The position numbers and the translations under genes are program-made. A stretch of 64,000 nt of DNA from Paenibacillus sp. RC67. Lineage in GTDB: Bacteria > Bacillota > Bacilli > Paenibacillales > NBRC-103111. Location: NCBI RefSeq assembly GCF_030020805.1, contig NZ_CP125098.1:5293501-5357500 (forward strand), written 5' to 3'. The notes under the pieces were generated by a model. The model searched no databases, was not told where the DNA came from, and saw nothing but the letters and a program-made list of their open reading frames with translations. Below, piece by piece: positions 18,498 to 26,619 of this stretch (the stretch's first letter is position 1; each line of letters begins with the position of its first letter).

Positions 18498-18543
18498 TAT
18501 TATGTATTATACTCCATTTATAACAAGAAGGAGGTTATGCTTT

Positions 18544-19008
18544 ATGTCAGCTATTGCATATTTAAACTTTGATGGAATTGCAGAACAAGTGATTGAATTT
18601 TATTCGGAGGCTTTAAACGCTATTAAAGTAAAAAAAGTGAAATTTGGGGATATCCCGCAAGATCCAAACTACCCAATGCCGGACAATGAGTTAAATATGA
18701 TCATGGAGTCTTCCATAGAATTCGCAGGCGGGAAAATCATGATGTCGGACATTTTGCCTTCAATGAAGGCGGTAACAGGTGAGCTGGTGAAAGGGAATAA
18801 TATTCTGATTAGTCTAGTCATCGATGATAAGCAAAAACTGGAAGAATACTTTAGTCATTTGTCCCTTGGTGGCCATGTCATTATGCCGTTATCCAATACT
18901 CCTTGGTCTTCGTGCTTTGGCATGCTAGTTGATAAATTTGGGGTTAACTGGAAATTCAATAGCGACGCAGATCAGTTTCTTGATAACGTAATATCCAACA
19001 TACGGTAA
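18544..19008 (+). CDS. VOC-family (PhnB-like) protein
   Basis: A 154-residue glyoxalase-fold protein. The opening SAIAYLNFDGIAEQVIEFYS, the central FAGGKIMMSDILP and the closing TPWSSCFGMLVDKFGVNWKF match the PhnB/3-demethylubiquinone-methyltransferase-like branch of the VOC superfamily. No substrate can be given; members include small-molecule binding and resistance proteins. AAGGAGG lies 9 bp before the chosen ATG; the longer in-frame ATG at 18502 has no site. Probably regulated by the divergent WYL protein. Confidence 0.85.
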   Translation: MSAIAYLNFDGIAEQVIEFYSEALNAIKVKKVKFGDIPQDPNYPMPDNELNMIMESSIEFAGGKIMMSDILPSMKAVTGELVKGNNILISLVIDDKQKLEEYFSHLSLGGHVIMPLSNTPWSSCFGMLVDKFGVNWKFNSDADQFLDNVISNIR

Positions 19009-19310
19009 CTCATTATGAAAAATGGTCTTTGCAACTGAAGGCTAAAACTAAATGACTGAAATGGCGCAAATTTCCTATAAATTCAATTTAATTTGCATAA
19101 TTACTACAAAAACTATCAGTCATTCATATGCACACATCCCATAAATCAACCAACCATTGGCTCTCTTATATCATAAGAACATTTGTTCCGTATATCAATA
19201 AGGAACATTGCACATAAGAATTAATTTGCGTAGAAAAACCTGCATATTTCACGGAATTAGCATTCATTTTTTATCTTAACTGGCAATTCTGTTATGTCTT
19301 CAACAACCGC

Positions 19311-19770
19311 TACCAATTAATTCTTCACCCTGAAAACGATAACCGGTTTACGATCTGTAGCTGCAGTGTATAAATGGATCGTTGATGTAAGCTCTCTAAA
19401 GCCTTTATAACGTTTCATAGAGTATATATGTCCTTTTGCCTTCCTAATTTTGACCGCTACTTTAGAACCTAGTTTGTTTCGTCACGAAACCGGGTACGCC
19501 TTCATTTTCAATCTTCATCACCTTTTCAAAGTAACCACTTTTCTTACTAATTTCTTTACACCGAGTATTTTTAAACGTTAAGAGTGTATTTAAAAACTTC
19601 TCCCAATTTTCCAATCTATTATGCAAAAGTAAGAGTTTATAATAGTGGTCACAGTTACTTGTGAAGGGATAGTCATAGTATTTTTCATTGTATTCGATGG
19701 TTTTCTTCAATAAGTTTATATCTTTCTCTACTAGTTGGATAAGCTCGTCCAATTCATAACCTGCTTTCAA
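19311..19770 (-). pseudogene. Unknown protein downstream of a sigK remnant, frameshifted
   Basis: An open frame of 102 codons (19770-19462, TTG start, no clear site) is rich in Tyr, Lys and Leu (LIQLVEKDINLLKKTIEYNE; NCDHYYKLLLLHNRLENWEK). It stops at 19462, but the next frame continues directly as LGSKVAVKIRKAKGHIYSMK and ends DRKPVIVFRVKN at 19311. One protein of about 150 residues with a frameshift near 19465 is likely. I do not recognise the family. A truncated copy of its first 42 or so residues recurs at 51310-51445, again just downstream of a sigK tail. From 19010 to 19310 I see no gene. Confidence 0.4.
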
Positions 19771-19812
19771 TGTTTAGAGGCCTGCCATTTAGGCAGGCCG
19801 TTCTTATTGTGT

Positions 19813-19938
19813 TTACCTCTTTGCATTATAGAATTCGTGATACAGCATCATGAGCGTCCTCTTCTCAATCCGCGACACATAGCTTCGTGATATGCCCAAT
19901 TCCTTGGCAATTTCCCGCTGTGGACCTCTGTCAATAGA
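19813..19938 (-). pseudogene. sigK 3'-end copy 1 (sigma-K region 4.2)
   Basis: Reads PQREIAKELGISRSYVSRIE, then KRTLMMLYHEFYNAKR and a stop: the helix-turn-helix and C-terminus of sporulation sigma factor K. Only about 36 codons remain because an IS3-type element cuts it at about 19939. Substitutions at conserved positions (ALMK to TLMM) indicate drift. The hairpin GGCCTGCC / GGCAGGCC after the stop (19779-19798) looks like the old terminator. Confidence 0.7.
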
Positions 19939-20462
19939 ATGGACACATAGAATCGAGAGAATTACGCAGTCAAACGGCACATACGTTCGCATTGTTTGGT
20001 GACAAATACCCTATGGAGGAATGGATTCGTTTCCCATTGTAAAAGCACGTAATGTATTCAAAAATGCTCTTTTTTGCTTGCTCACGTGTCTTGTACTTTT
20101 CCAGATAAACGAGCTCTTTTTTCAAGACACTGTGGAAGGATTCGATGCAAGCATTGTCGTAGCAGTTGCCCAGGTCTTGAATCATTTTCTGTAGTTCACG
20201 CATCGCTTTGTCTTCAGACTTGAGTTGACCGCTACCCACAAACGCGCTATTTCCGTCCTGTTTAAATTCAGCGATCCATCGGTATAGCGTGTTCTCCGAA
20301 AGCCCCAGATCTCGGGCTACCTGCGCTACCGTTTTCCCTTGTTCTTGGATGAGTCTTATGGTTTGAATTTTGAATTCTTTGTCGTACTTTTTCTTCATCG
20401 TCAGACACCTCAATTTAGAATGCTTTTATTGTCGCACTCTCGTTCCTCCGCGTCCATTGTTT
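19939..20462 (-). mobile_element. IS3-family element with internal deletion
   Basis: The one frame (20398-19970) joins the start of OrfA (KKKYDKEFKIQTIRLIQEQG; helix-turn-helix GLSENTLYRWIAEFK) directly to the end of OrfB (GNCYDNACIESFHSVLKKEL, then NGKRIHSSIGYLSP). The middle, with the first two Asp of the DDE triad, is gone; the final Glu region survives. GAGGTGTCTGACG precedes the ATG. Imperfect ends of the form AATAGAATGGACAC and TAAACAATGGACGC bound it. It interrupts sigK copy 1 and is non-autonomous. Confidence 0.7.
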
Positions 20463-20465
20463 AGT

Positions 20466-20716
20466 CTAGCAGCATTATTTCCGATGTAACTAACGTACTC
20501 CCTCGCTGCACTTCAAAATCATCATTATCAATCCATTCCATCATCTCAAAAAAATCATCATCTGCAGTACGTGTCCCACTGCCCAATTCACCAATGTAAA
20601 TAACCTTCACTTCTTCAGGATTAGAAATCAATGATACGCTTATTCTTAGGAAAATATTGTTCCATTGCGACTATCGCCGTTGGTCCTGCTGCTGTTTTCG
20701 CTGCTTTTGTTGCCAT
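20466..20716 (-). pseudogene. SAM-dependent methyltransferase N-terminal remnant plus unknown fragment
   Basis: From 20716 (site GGGGAGGTAGTGTC) the frame reads MATKAAKTAAGPTAIVAMEQ and YFPKNKR and then stops at 20621. This matches the start of leucine-carboxyl-methyltransferase-like class I enzymes. Another frame continues EEVKVIYIGELGSGTRTADD and DFFEMMEWIDNDDFEV up to a stop at the IS boundary. I do not recognise this second part. Both seem to be 5' pieces of deleted genes. From 20717 to 20812 nothing is visible. Confidence 0.4.
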
Positions 20717-20812
20717 GACACTACCTCCCCACTTCCTTACTTCCCGATATAATTCTCCATAAACAGGGAATATTCCTAGATGATACTATAATCAAAAGCT
20801 TTGTATATAAAA

Positions 20813-20851
20813 CAAGAAGGAGTAGCTCTAGTCTGCTCCTTCTTAACCTTC
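20813..20851 (-). terminator. Terminator after ftsH
   Basis: On the minus strand AAGAAGGAGCAGACTAG pairs with CTACTCCTTCTT over a 9-bp core, followed by GTTTTATAT. It lies about 60 bp past the ftsH stop. Confidence 0.7.
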
Positions 20852-20912
20852 AGTTTCTCTTCATTCATTTTTGATGAAACGGGCCATGCAAATTCTTTAC
20901 AATGAAGAGAGC

Positions 20913-22769
20913 TCACTCGGAAGCACCTCTGTTACTCTGCTCGCGATGCAAAATTTCCATGAATTCTTCACCTGAAATAGTTTCCTTCTCCATCAGATAC
21001 TTTGTGATTTCATGTAACTTCTCTTTATTGTCCTCCAAGATCCGTAAAGCGTTCTGATGGCAGTCTTTGATGATGGTAAGCACCTCATCGTCGATTTTGG
21101 ATGCTGTATCTGCTGATACCAATAGCGAGGTATCTCCGCCTAGATAAGGATTATTTACAGTTTCCAGCGCCATCATATCGAACGCCTCACTCATGCCGAA
21201 CCGGGTAACCATTGATCTAGCAATTTTCGTGGCTTGCTCAATATCATTCGAAGCACCCGATGTGATCCGTTGGAAGATGACTTCTTCCGCGGCACGTCCT
21301 CCCATGTAGGTCGTGATTTTGTCCAACGCCTGCTCCTTGGACATTAAGATAGTCTCCTGCTCGTCCACCTGCATCGTGTACCCGAGAGCGCCAGAGGTTC
21401 TTGGAATGATCGTAATCTTGTGCACGGGTGCAGAATGACTTTGCATAGCTGCCACCAAAGCATGCCCCACTTCATGATAAGCAATGGTCAGCTTATCCTT
21501 CATGGAAATGAGGACATTTTTTCGCTGATAACCGGCGATAACAATCTCTACGCATTCTTCCAGATCGTTCTGCGTAACCTCAGTCCGTCCTAATTTGACG
21601 GCCCGTAATGCCGCTTCATTGACGATGTTGGCTAGGTCAGCACCGGACGCACCGGAGGTGGCTCTGGCAATGACATGAAAATCGATCTGATCCGCCAGCT
21701 TCACCTTCTTGGCATGTACCTTCAAAATAGCCTCTCTGCCTGCCAAATCCGGTAGCTCCACCGGTACTCTTCGGTCGAATCTGCCCGGGCGAAGCAGCGC
21801 CTTGTCCAGCGTTTCCGGGCGGTTGCTCGCTGCAAGAATAACGACTCCCTTATCCGCGTCAAAACCATCCATTTCAGTCAGCAGCTGGTTAAGCGTCTGT
21901 TCCCTCTCATCATTTCCTCCAGCAATTCCGGAATTGCGGCTTTTACCGATGGCGTCAATCTCATCGATAAAGACGATGCAGGGAGCTTTTTCCTGTGCTT
22001 GTTTAAATAAATCCCTCACGCGGGCTGCGCCCATACCGACGAACATTTCCACAAACTCGGAACCGGAGATGGAGAAGAAAGGTACCTTCGACTCCCCAGC
22101 CACCGCTTTCGCCAGCAGAGTCTTCCCTGTCCCTGGGGGACCAACCAGCAAAGCGCCTTTGGGAATATTAGCGCCGATCTCCGTATATTTCTTTGGGTTA
22201 TGCAAGAAATCGACGATTTCCTGCAGTGCTTCCTTAGCCTCATCCTGTCCCGCAACATTAGCGAATGTAACCCCAGTTTGTGTTTCGACATAGACCTTGG
22301 CATTACTCTTACCGAAAGATAGCGGGTTCCCTCCGCCAGGCAGCCGTGAAGTCATCTTCTTCATAAGCCACTGTCCGATTAACAGGAAAATAAGAAACGG
22401 GAGTATCCAGCTTAATAAGAAATTCAAGATAGGAGACATTTGCCTTGGAATAATTCGATTAAAGGAAACCTTCGCATCGTACAATCGATCAACAAGCTTC
22501 GGATCCTCAACAGCTCCTGTCTTGTACATCTTGACCTCTGATGTGTCGACCGGAGTAAAGACTATCACGTTATCTTGGATGTCCACTTGCTTCACTTGAC
22601 CATCCTTCACCATTCGCAAGAACGTCCCGTAATCAACCTCCTTAACGGAGTAGTTGGAAATAGCAGGCATCACGATGGAATTAATCAGCAAGATCACCAG
22701 TAGAGTGATTCCATAATAATAGAGGATGGATTTTTTGGGTGGTTTGATCCCCTTCATGTCCATGAACAT
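20913..22769 (-). CDS. ftsH: FtsH-type ATP-dependent zinc metalloprotease
   Basis: A 618-residue membrane AAA+ protease that unfolds and degrades membrane and regulatory proteins. Helix 1 (about residues 16-36), a short extracytoplasmic domain, helix 2 (about 113-133), Walker A GPPGTGKT (210-217), Walker B CIVFIDEID, the second region of homology (ASNRPETLDKALLRPGRFDRR) split as expected, and the zinc site HEVGH (432-436) are all seen. The usual housekeeping FtsH has HEAGH and stands near tilS/hpt, so this is probably a second copy. The start may be the ATG at 22769 or the one two codons later; the site AAATGAGTG is weak. It is divergent from gerW. Confidence 0.93.
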   Translation of the reverse strand: MFMDMKGIKPPKKSILYYYGITLLVILLINSIVMPAISNYSVKEVDYGTFLRMVKDGQVKQVDIQDNVIVFTPVDTSEVKMYKTGAVEDPKLVDRLYDAKVSFNRIIPRQMSPILNFLLSWILPFLIFLLIGQWLMKKMTSRLPGGGNPLSFGKSNAKVYVETQTGVTFANVAGQDEAKEALQEIVDFLHNPKKYTEIGANIPKGALLVGPPGTGKTLLAKAVAGESKVPFFSISGSEFVEMFVGMGAARVRDLFKQAQEKAPCIVFIDEIDAIGKSRNSGIAGGNDEREQTLNQLLTEMDGFDADKGVVILAASNRPETLDKALLRPGRFDRRVPVELPDLAGREAILKVHAKKVKLADQIDFHVIARATSGASGADLANIVNEAALRAVKLGRTEVTQNDLEECVEIVIAGYQRKNVLISMKDKLTIAYHEVGHALVAAMQSHSAPVHKITIIPRTSGALGYTMQVDEQETILMSKEQALDKITTYMGGRAAEEVIFQRITSGASNDIEQATKIARSMVTRFGMSEAFDMMALETVNNPYLGGDTSLLVSADTASKIDDEVLTIIKDCHQNALRILEDNKEKLHEITKYLMEKETISGEEFMEILHREQSNRGASE

Positions 22770-22951
22770 TCACTCATTTCGTTCAAAGTACCTTTCAGTA
22801 AACATACCCATTATTACCTAAAGCATTTATCATCATTCCCATCAATCGCTTAGTACTCGTAGTGCTCCTTACCAAGAGGCCGTTTATTTTATTTCTAAAA
22901 TGACCACAATGGCATAAAAGAGCTTTAACATTAGAAAGGTGAAGCTGAATA

Positions 22952-23344
22952 ATGTCAGAACATCCCTTACAATCCTTCATACGAACGGCAATGGAGCAGT
23001 TAAAAGAAACGGTGAATGTGAATACGACCATGGGAGAACCGGTTGTTGCGCCCGACGGCACACTTATCATACCGGTATGTAAAGTAAGCTTCGGATTTGC
23101 TTCGGGCGGCAGTGAATTTGGCCATCACAGCCAAGATTATACCAAGACTGAAATGCCATTTGGCGGTGGTACAGGAGGTGGAGTATCCGTAACACCGCTG
23201 GCTTTTTTGATTATTGGACATGCAGGGGTTCAAACGATTACTCTCGAAAACAGCTCTAATATTTATAGTAAAATGTTGGAGCTTGCTCCTCAGCTTTTGG
23301 ATAAACTGCAGTCATTAATCAGTCAGCACCATTCAGAAGTGTGA
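22952..23344 (+). CDS. ytfJ: GerW-family sporulation protein (YtfJ-like)
   Basis: A 130-residue protein. The segments TVNVNTTMGEPVVAPDGTLI, VSFGFASGGSEF, GGGTGGGVSVTPLAFLII and SSNIYSKMLELAPQLLDKL are those of YtfJ/GerW, made during sporulation in the forespore and needed for normal germination with L-alanine in B. subtilis. AAAGGTGAAG precedes the ATG. It stands between ftsH and ppk on the opposite strand and ends 6 bp before the ppk stop. Spore role is inferred from the family. Confidence 0.9.
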   Translation: MSEHPLQSFIRTAMEQLKETVNVNTTMGEPVVAPDGTLIIPVCKVSFGFASGGSEFGHHSQDYTKTEMPFGGGTGGGVSVTPLAFLIIGHAGVQTITLENSSNIYSKMLELAPQLLDKLQSLISQHHSEV

Positions 23345-23349
23345 CGCCA

Positions 23350-25533
23350 TCAATGATATATAATCCATTCTTGATCGGGTTGTTCTAGATAAGCGTCAAG
23401 CGGCAGCTTGATGTCCGGGACGCTTTCATTATGAATAAGATCATGGGTATCCTGCTGCTTCATGATGATAGAATGTGCATCAAATTGACTGCGGCAGACA
23501 GCGAGATGATTGGTGACGTGAATATACTGGCCGTCCGGAAGTAATACTCTTGCTTTAACATTGTCATCGAGCAGCAATGTCAGCAGTTGAATAAGCATGG
23601 ATTTATGTTCTTCGTCTAGCACGGGACACATGAGTTCAATCCGTCGGTCCAAATTTCTTGTCATCCAATCGGCACTGGACATCCACACTTGCGGATTACC
23701 GGCATTCTCAAAATAAAAAATTCGGGAATGCTCCAGGAAGCGATCTACAATGCTGCGCACTTGAATGTGTTCACTTAAGCCGGGAATTCCCGGGCGCAAG
23801 CAGCAAATGCCGCGGACAATCAAATCTATCTGAACTCCTAACTTCGATGCATTATAGAGCTGATCTACCATTTCTTTATTAGACAAAGCATTCATTTTGG
23901 CAATGATCCTTGCCGGCTTCCCCTCTTGTGCATGCTTTGCTTCACGCTGGATCGATCGAAACAGCTGCTGTTTTAAATGAGTTGGAGCTACACTGAGGTA
24001 ATGCCAATGCACGGGCATGGAAAATCCGGTAATTTCGTTGAACAAATTGGACACATCTTCTCCGATCCTCGGGTTCGCTGTAAACAGTCCTATATCGGTG
24101 AAAATGCTTGCGCTTACTTCATTGTAATTACCTGTTGCCACATGAATATAACGTTTCAGCATATCCTCTTCTTTGCGAACAACCAGTGTCATTTTGGCAT
24201 GAATTTTCAATCCAGCTAAGCCATAGACGACATGGCAGCCCGCTTTCTCCAAAGTCTTAGCCCATTCGATATTCCTCGCTTCGTCAAACCGTGCTTTTAA
24301 TTCGACAACAACGGTTACCTGCTTCCCCATCTCCGCAGCTCGACTAAGGGATTGAATAATGTGCGAATCCCCATTGGAACGGTACAAGGTCATTTTTATT
24401 GCAAGCACGGATGTATCCAAAGCAGCTTGTTGAATAAAATCATTCACCGCCTCAAACGATTCATACGGATGCATAACGATAACATCCCGCTCCCGCAATA
24501 CGGCAAAAAAATCGTCCGTTCTCGCAAACGCACGGGGATAGCCTGGTTCGAATCCCGGGTATCTTAAATGCTCGTAACCGCTTAGTGAACTGGAAAATGA
24601 CATAAAAAAACTTAAATCTATTGGGGTGACAGTGGTGATTATAATATGATTATCAACTTCAAGCTCGCTTTTTAACAGCTCCAGTATCCATGGATCGAAG
24701 CCCTTCTCGATCTCAAGCCTAACAGGGGTCCCCCATCTTCTTGTTTGCAATACTTTTTCCATTTCATCCAGCAAATCCTCTGCGCCTTCCTCATCCAATG
24801 ACAAATCCGCATTCCGGGTCAAGCGAAAAGCATGAAAGGATACTGGTGAATACATCGTAAACAGCGTGTGAATATGTGATTTGATCAGGTCCTCGAGCAA
24901 AATATAGTGTTTCTTGGCATGTTCCTCTTGGGAGGAAACTTCAATAAAGCGCGATAAATTAGCCGGGATTTCAACCAAGGCAAGCTTCGTACCCTGACTA
25001 TCTGCCGCCACTGCTTTAGTTTCCTTCAATACAATAGCCAAGTAAATGCTTTTCGTGCGAATCAACGGACATGGTCGGCTTCTGTCGATCGCCAAAGGAG
25101 TTAATACCGGAAACACATTTTGAACATAGTAGGCTTCCAGTTCCTTTTTCTGCTGACCATCCAAATCACTAAACGTCGTAAACACGATGCCTTGCTGCTG
25201 GAGTAAATGGCAAATCTGTTCATGAGTAGCATACTGATCGGCTGCCAGCTGTTCGATCATGGCTGTTACTTGCTTAAGCAGCTCCTTTGGGGTGAACCCG
25301 GTGAAATCCTTACTATGGTTCCCTGACTTGACTTGTTCCATGATACCAGCTGCCCTGACACTCACGAATTCATCCAGATTGGTGGAGACAATAGATAGAA
25401 ATTTGATTCTTTCCAAGAGTGGGGTGCTGTCATCCTGAGCTTCTTGAAGAACGCGCCGGTTAAATTGAAGCCAGCTTATCTCTCGGTTGATATAAATGCT
25501 GTCAGCTTTAGTCCACTGTGTGACATTGGCCAC
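23350..25533 (-). CDS. ppk: Polyphosphate kinase 1
   Basis: A 727-residue kinase that reversibly adds ATP gamma-phosphate to polyphosphate chains. The N-terminal domain (YINREISWLQFNRRVLQEAQ), head domain, and two catalytic C-terminal domains are present. The autophosphorylated-His region reads AGLKIHAKMTLVVRKEED, followed by YIHVATGNYNE, and the second phospholipase-D-like site reads SSADWMTRNLDRRIELM. Start is the GTG at 25533 with GGAGG 7 bp upstream. A tiny ORF (25549-25659) lies directly before it and may couple translation. No exopolyphosphatase gene (ppx) is adjacent. Confidence 0.94.
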   Translation of the reverse strand: MANVTQWTKADSIYINREISWLQFNRRVLQEAQDDSTPLLERIKFLSIVSTNLDEFVSVRAAGIMEQVKSGNHSKDFTGFTPKELLKQVTAMIEQLAADQYATHEQICHLLQQQGIVFTTFSDLDGQQKKELEAYYVQNVFPVLTPLAIDRSRPCPLIRTKSIYLAIVLKETKAVAADSQGTKLALVEIPANLSRFIEVSSQEEHAKKHYILLEDLIKSHIHTLFTMYSPVSFHAFRLTRNADLSLDEEGAEDLLDEMEKVLQTRRWGTPVRLEIEKGFDPWILELLKSELEVDNHIIITTVTPIDLSFFMSFSSSLSGYEHLRYPGFEPGYPRAFARTDDFFAVLRERDVIVMHPYESFEAVNDFIQQAALDTSVLAIKMTLYRSNGDSHIIQSLSRAAEMGKQVTVVVELKARFDEARNIEWAKTLEKAGCHVVYGLAGLKIHAKMTLVVRKEEDMLKRYIHVATGNYNEVSASIFTDIGLFTANPRIGEDVSNLFNEITGFSMPVHWHYLSVAPTHLKQQLFRSIQREAKHAQEGKPARIIAKMNALSNKEMVDQLYNASKLGVQIDLIVRGICCLRPGIPGLSEHIQVRSIVDRFLEHSRIFYFENAGNPQVWMSSADWMTRNLDRRIELMCPVLDEEHKSMLIQLLTLLLDDNVKARVLLPDGQYIHVTNHLAVCRSQFDAHSIIMKQQDTHDLIHNESVPDIKLPLDAYLEQPDQEWIIYH

Positions 25534-25548
25534 GGCGCGTCCTCCACT

Positions 25549-25659
25549 TCATCCTTTTTTTCTGAACAAAAGCACTCCGATTTTGCGGAAAAGCTGCCAT
25601 GTAGAACTGCAACGAATGGTGACGAACCCGGTTGTGGTTTCATTTTCGTTATTTTGCAT
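25549..25659 (-). CDS. Small ORF preceding ppk (36 aa)
   Basis: An unlisted short frame starting with ATG at 25659 after AAATAAGGG, reading MQNNENETTTGFVTIR and ending KIGVLLFRKKG. Its stop is 15 bp from the ppk GTG, and its last codons cover the ppk Shine-Dalgarno region. It may be a translated leader or a small protein of its own. I do not recognise it. Support is limited to its ribosome binding site and tight coupling. Confidence 0.35.
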   Translation of the reverse strand: MQNNENETTTGFVTIRCSSTWQLFRKIGVLLFRKKG

Positions 25660-25706
25660 GATCGTTTTCCCTTATTTCTGTAAAGTATGATTTGACACGT
25701 AAAAAT

Positions 25707-26063
25707 TTACTTGGTCATTACCTCTTGTGCGGGTTGCGTTACCGTCTGCGTCATATTATTCACCAAGGGATGATTTACAAAGGCGTTCCCGGCTTTGACT
25801 CCTATCGTTTGACCCAACATATTGCCCATGATTCCACCAACAGCAGAGCCTATGACTGTCCCTACACCTGGAAAAATACTGGTACCCACGATTGCACCAT
25901 ATTCAATGCCTGCCATCACGCCTAAAGCTCCTGTCACGTTCCCTGTTGTTTTAACAGCAAAATCTTTTTTGTTTAATTGACCGTTTGACAAGCTCTTTAT
26001 ATCGTTGATTTCAGACAAACTTCCAGCAATAAGACCACCCCATAATGAACCGCCTTGAAGCAT
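25707..26063 (-). CDS. Glycine-zipper protein of unknown function
   Basis: A 118-residue protein with repeated Gly-x3-Gly spacing, for example GALGVMAGIEYGAIVGTSIF and GVGTVIGSAVGGIMGNMLGQ. The glycine-rich hydrophobic centre (residues 45-95) suggests a membrane-embedded hairpin. The C-terminus (NHPLVNNMTQTVTQ) is polar. AAGGAGTG lies before the ATG at 26063; the in-frame ATG three codons earlier is less well placed. It belongs to the group of small proteins around the double P-type ATPase and is transcribed away from it. Function unknown. Confidence 0.7.
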   Translation of the reverse strand: MLQGGSLWGGLIAGSLSEINDIKSLSNGQLNKKDFAVKTTGNVTGALGVMAGIEYGAIVGTSIFPGVGTVIGSAVGGIMGNMLGQTIGVKAGNAFVNHPLVNNMTQTVTQPAQEVMTK

Positions 26064-26188
26064 AATGATCACTCCTTGATGTAATTATAAATTCATTGAA
26101 TAAATTGTTCCTTAGGATTGAAGAAAATATCCTTGAAAACTTTGCATACATTTGCCATGCTCACGCCTTATTTTACCGACCATGGTCC

Positions 26189-26413
26189 TCAATCTTGCTC
26201 ATCCAACCGGATGCTCGTTTTCTCTACATTAGAATGCTTTACCTGCTGGCCTCCCTGACGAACGGAAGCTGCCTCCTTTATATGATCGGATACCTCTAGT
26301 ACCATTTCCGTTCCCTTCACAGCAAGCCTGCGGGCGGCTTTTCTTGCCTCCGGAGAAACGGCAAGTACGAAAGCCGCTGCACCTATTAGTATACCGAATG
26401 GGGATTTGAGCAT
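26189..26413 (-). CDS. Small YtxH-like membrane protein
   Basis: A 74-residue protein with one N-terminal helix (FGILIGAAAFVLAVSPEARK) and a basic then amphipathic tail (AARRLAVKGTEMVLEVSDHI). The arrangement is like YtxH-type proteins: short helix, charged helical cytoplasmic part. AAAGGAG stands 8 bp before the ATG at 26413, which I prefer to the GTG two codons upstream. It is divergent from the P-type ATPase gene at 26620, sharing a 200-bp promoter region. Function unknown. Confidence 0.6.
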   Translation of the reverse strand: MLKSPFGILIGAAAFVLAVSPEARKAARRLAVKGTEMVLEVSDHIKEAASVRQGGQQVKHSNVEKTSIRLDEQD

Positions 26414-26619
26414 GAACACAACTCCTTTTGATATAGGTTACTCAGATGTCCGATAAAGCAATGCTAATGACTATCCAATTTCATCGGGTTATTAAATAAT
26501 TCCATAAAAAGGTTTTTTTATACATCGAGTTCACTAACGAAAAATAACGAATAAATCCAATCTTTGTGTTAATACTAACCAAATAAATTTTTAGGGATTT
26601 CGTATAAGGAGAGTAGCGG

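Noticed and set aside
21709..22293. A 194-codon frame opposite ftsH
   Set aside because: Ser/Pro-rich antisense shadow of the conserved AAA domain.
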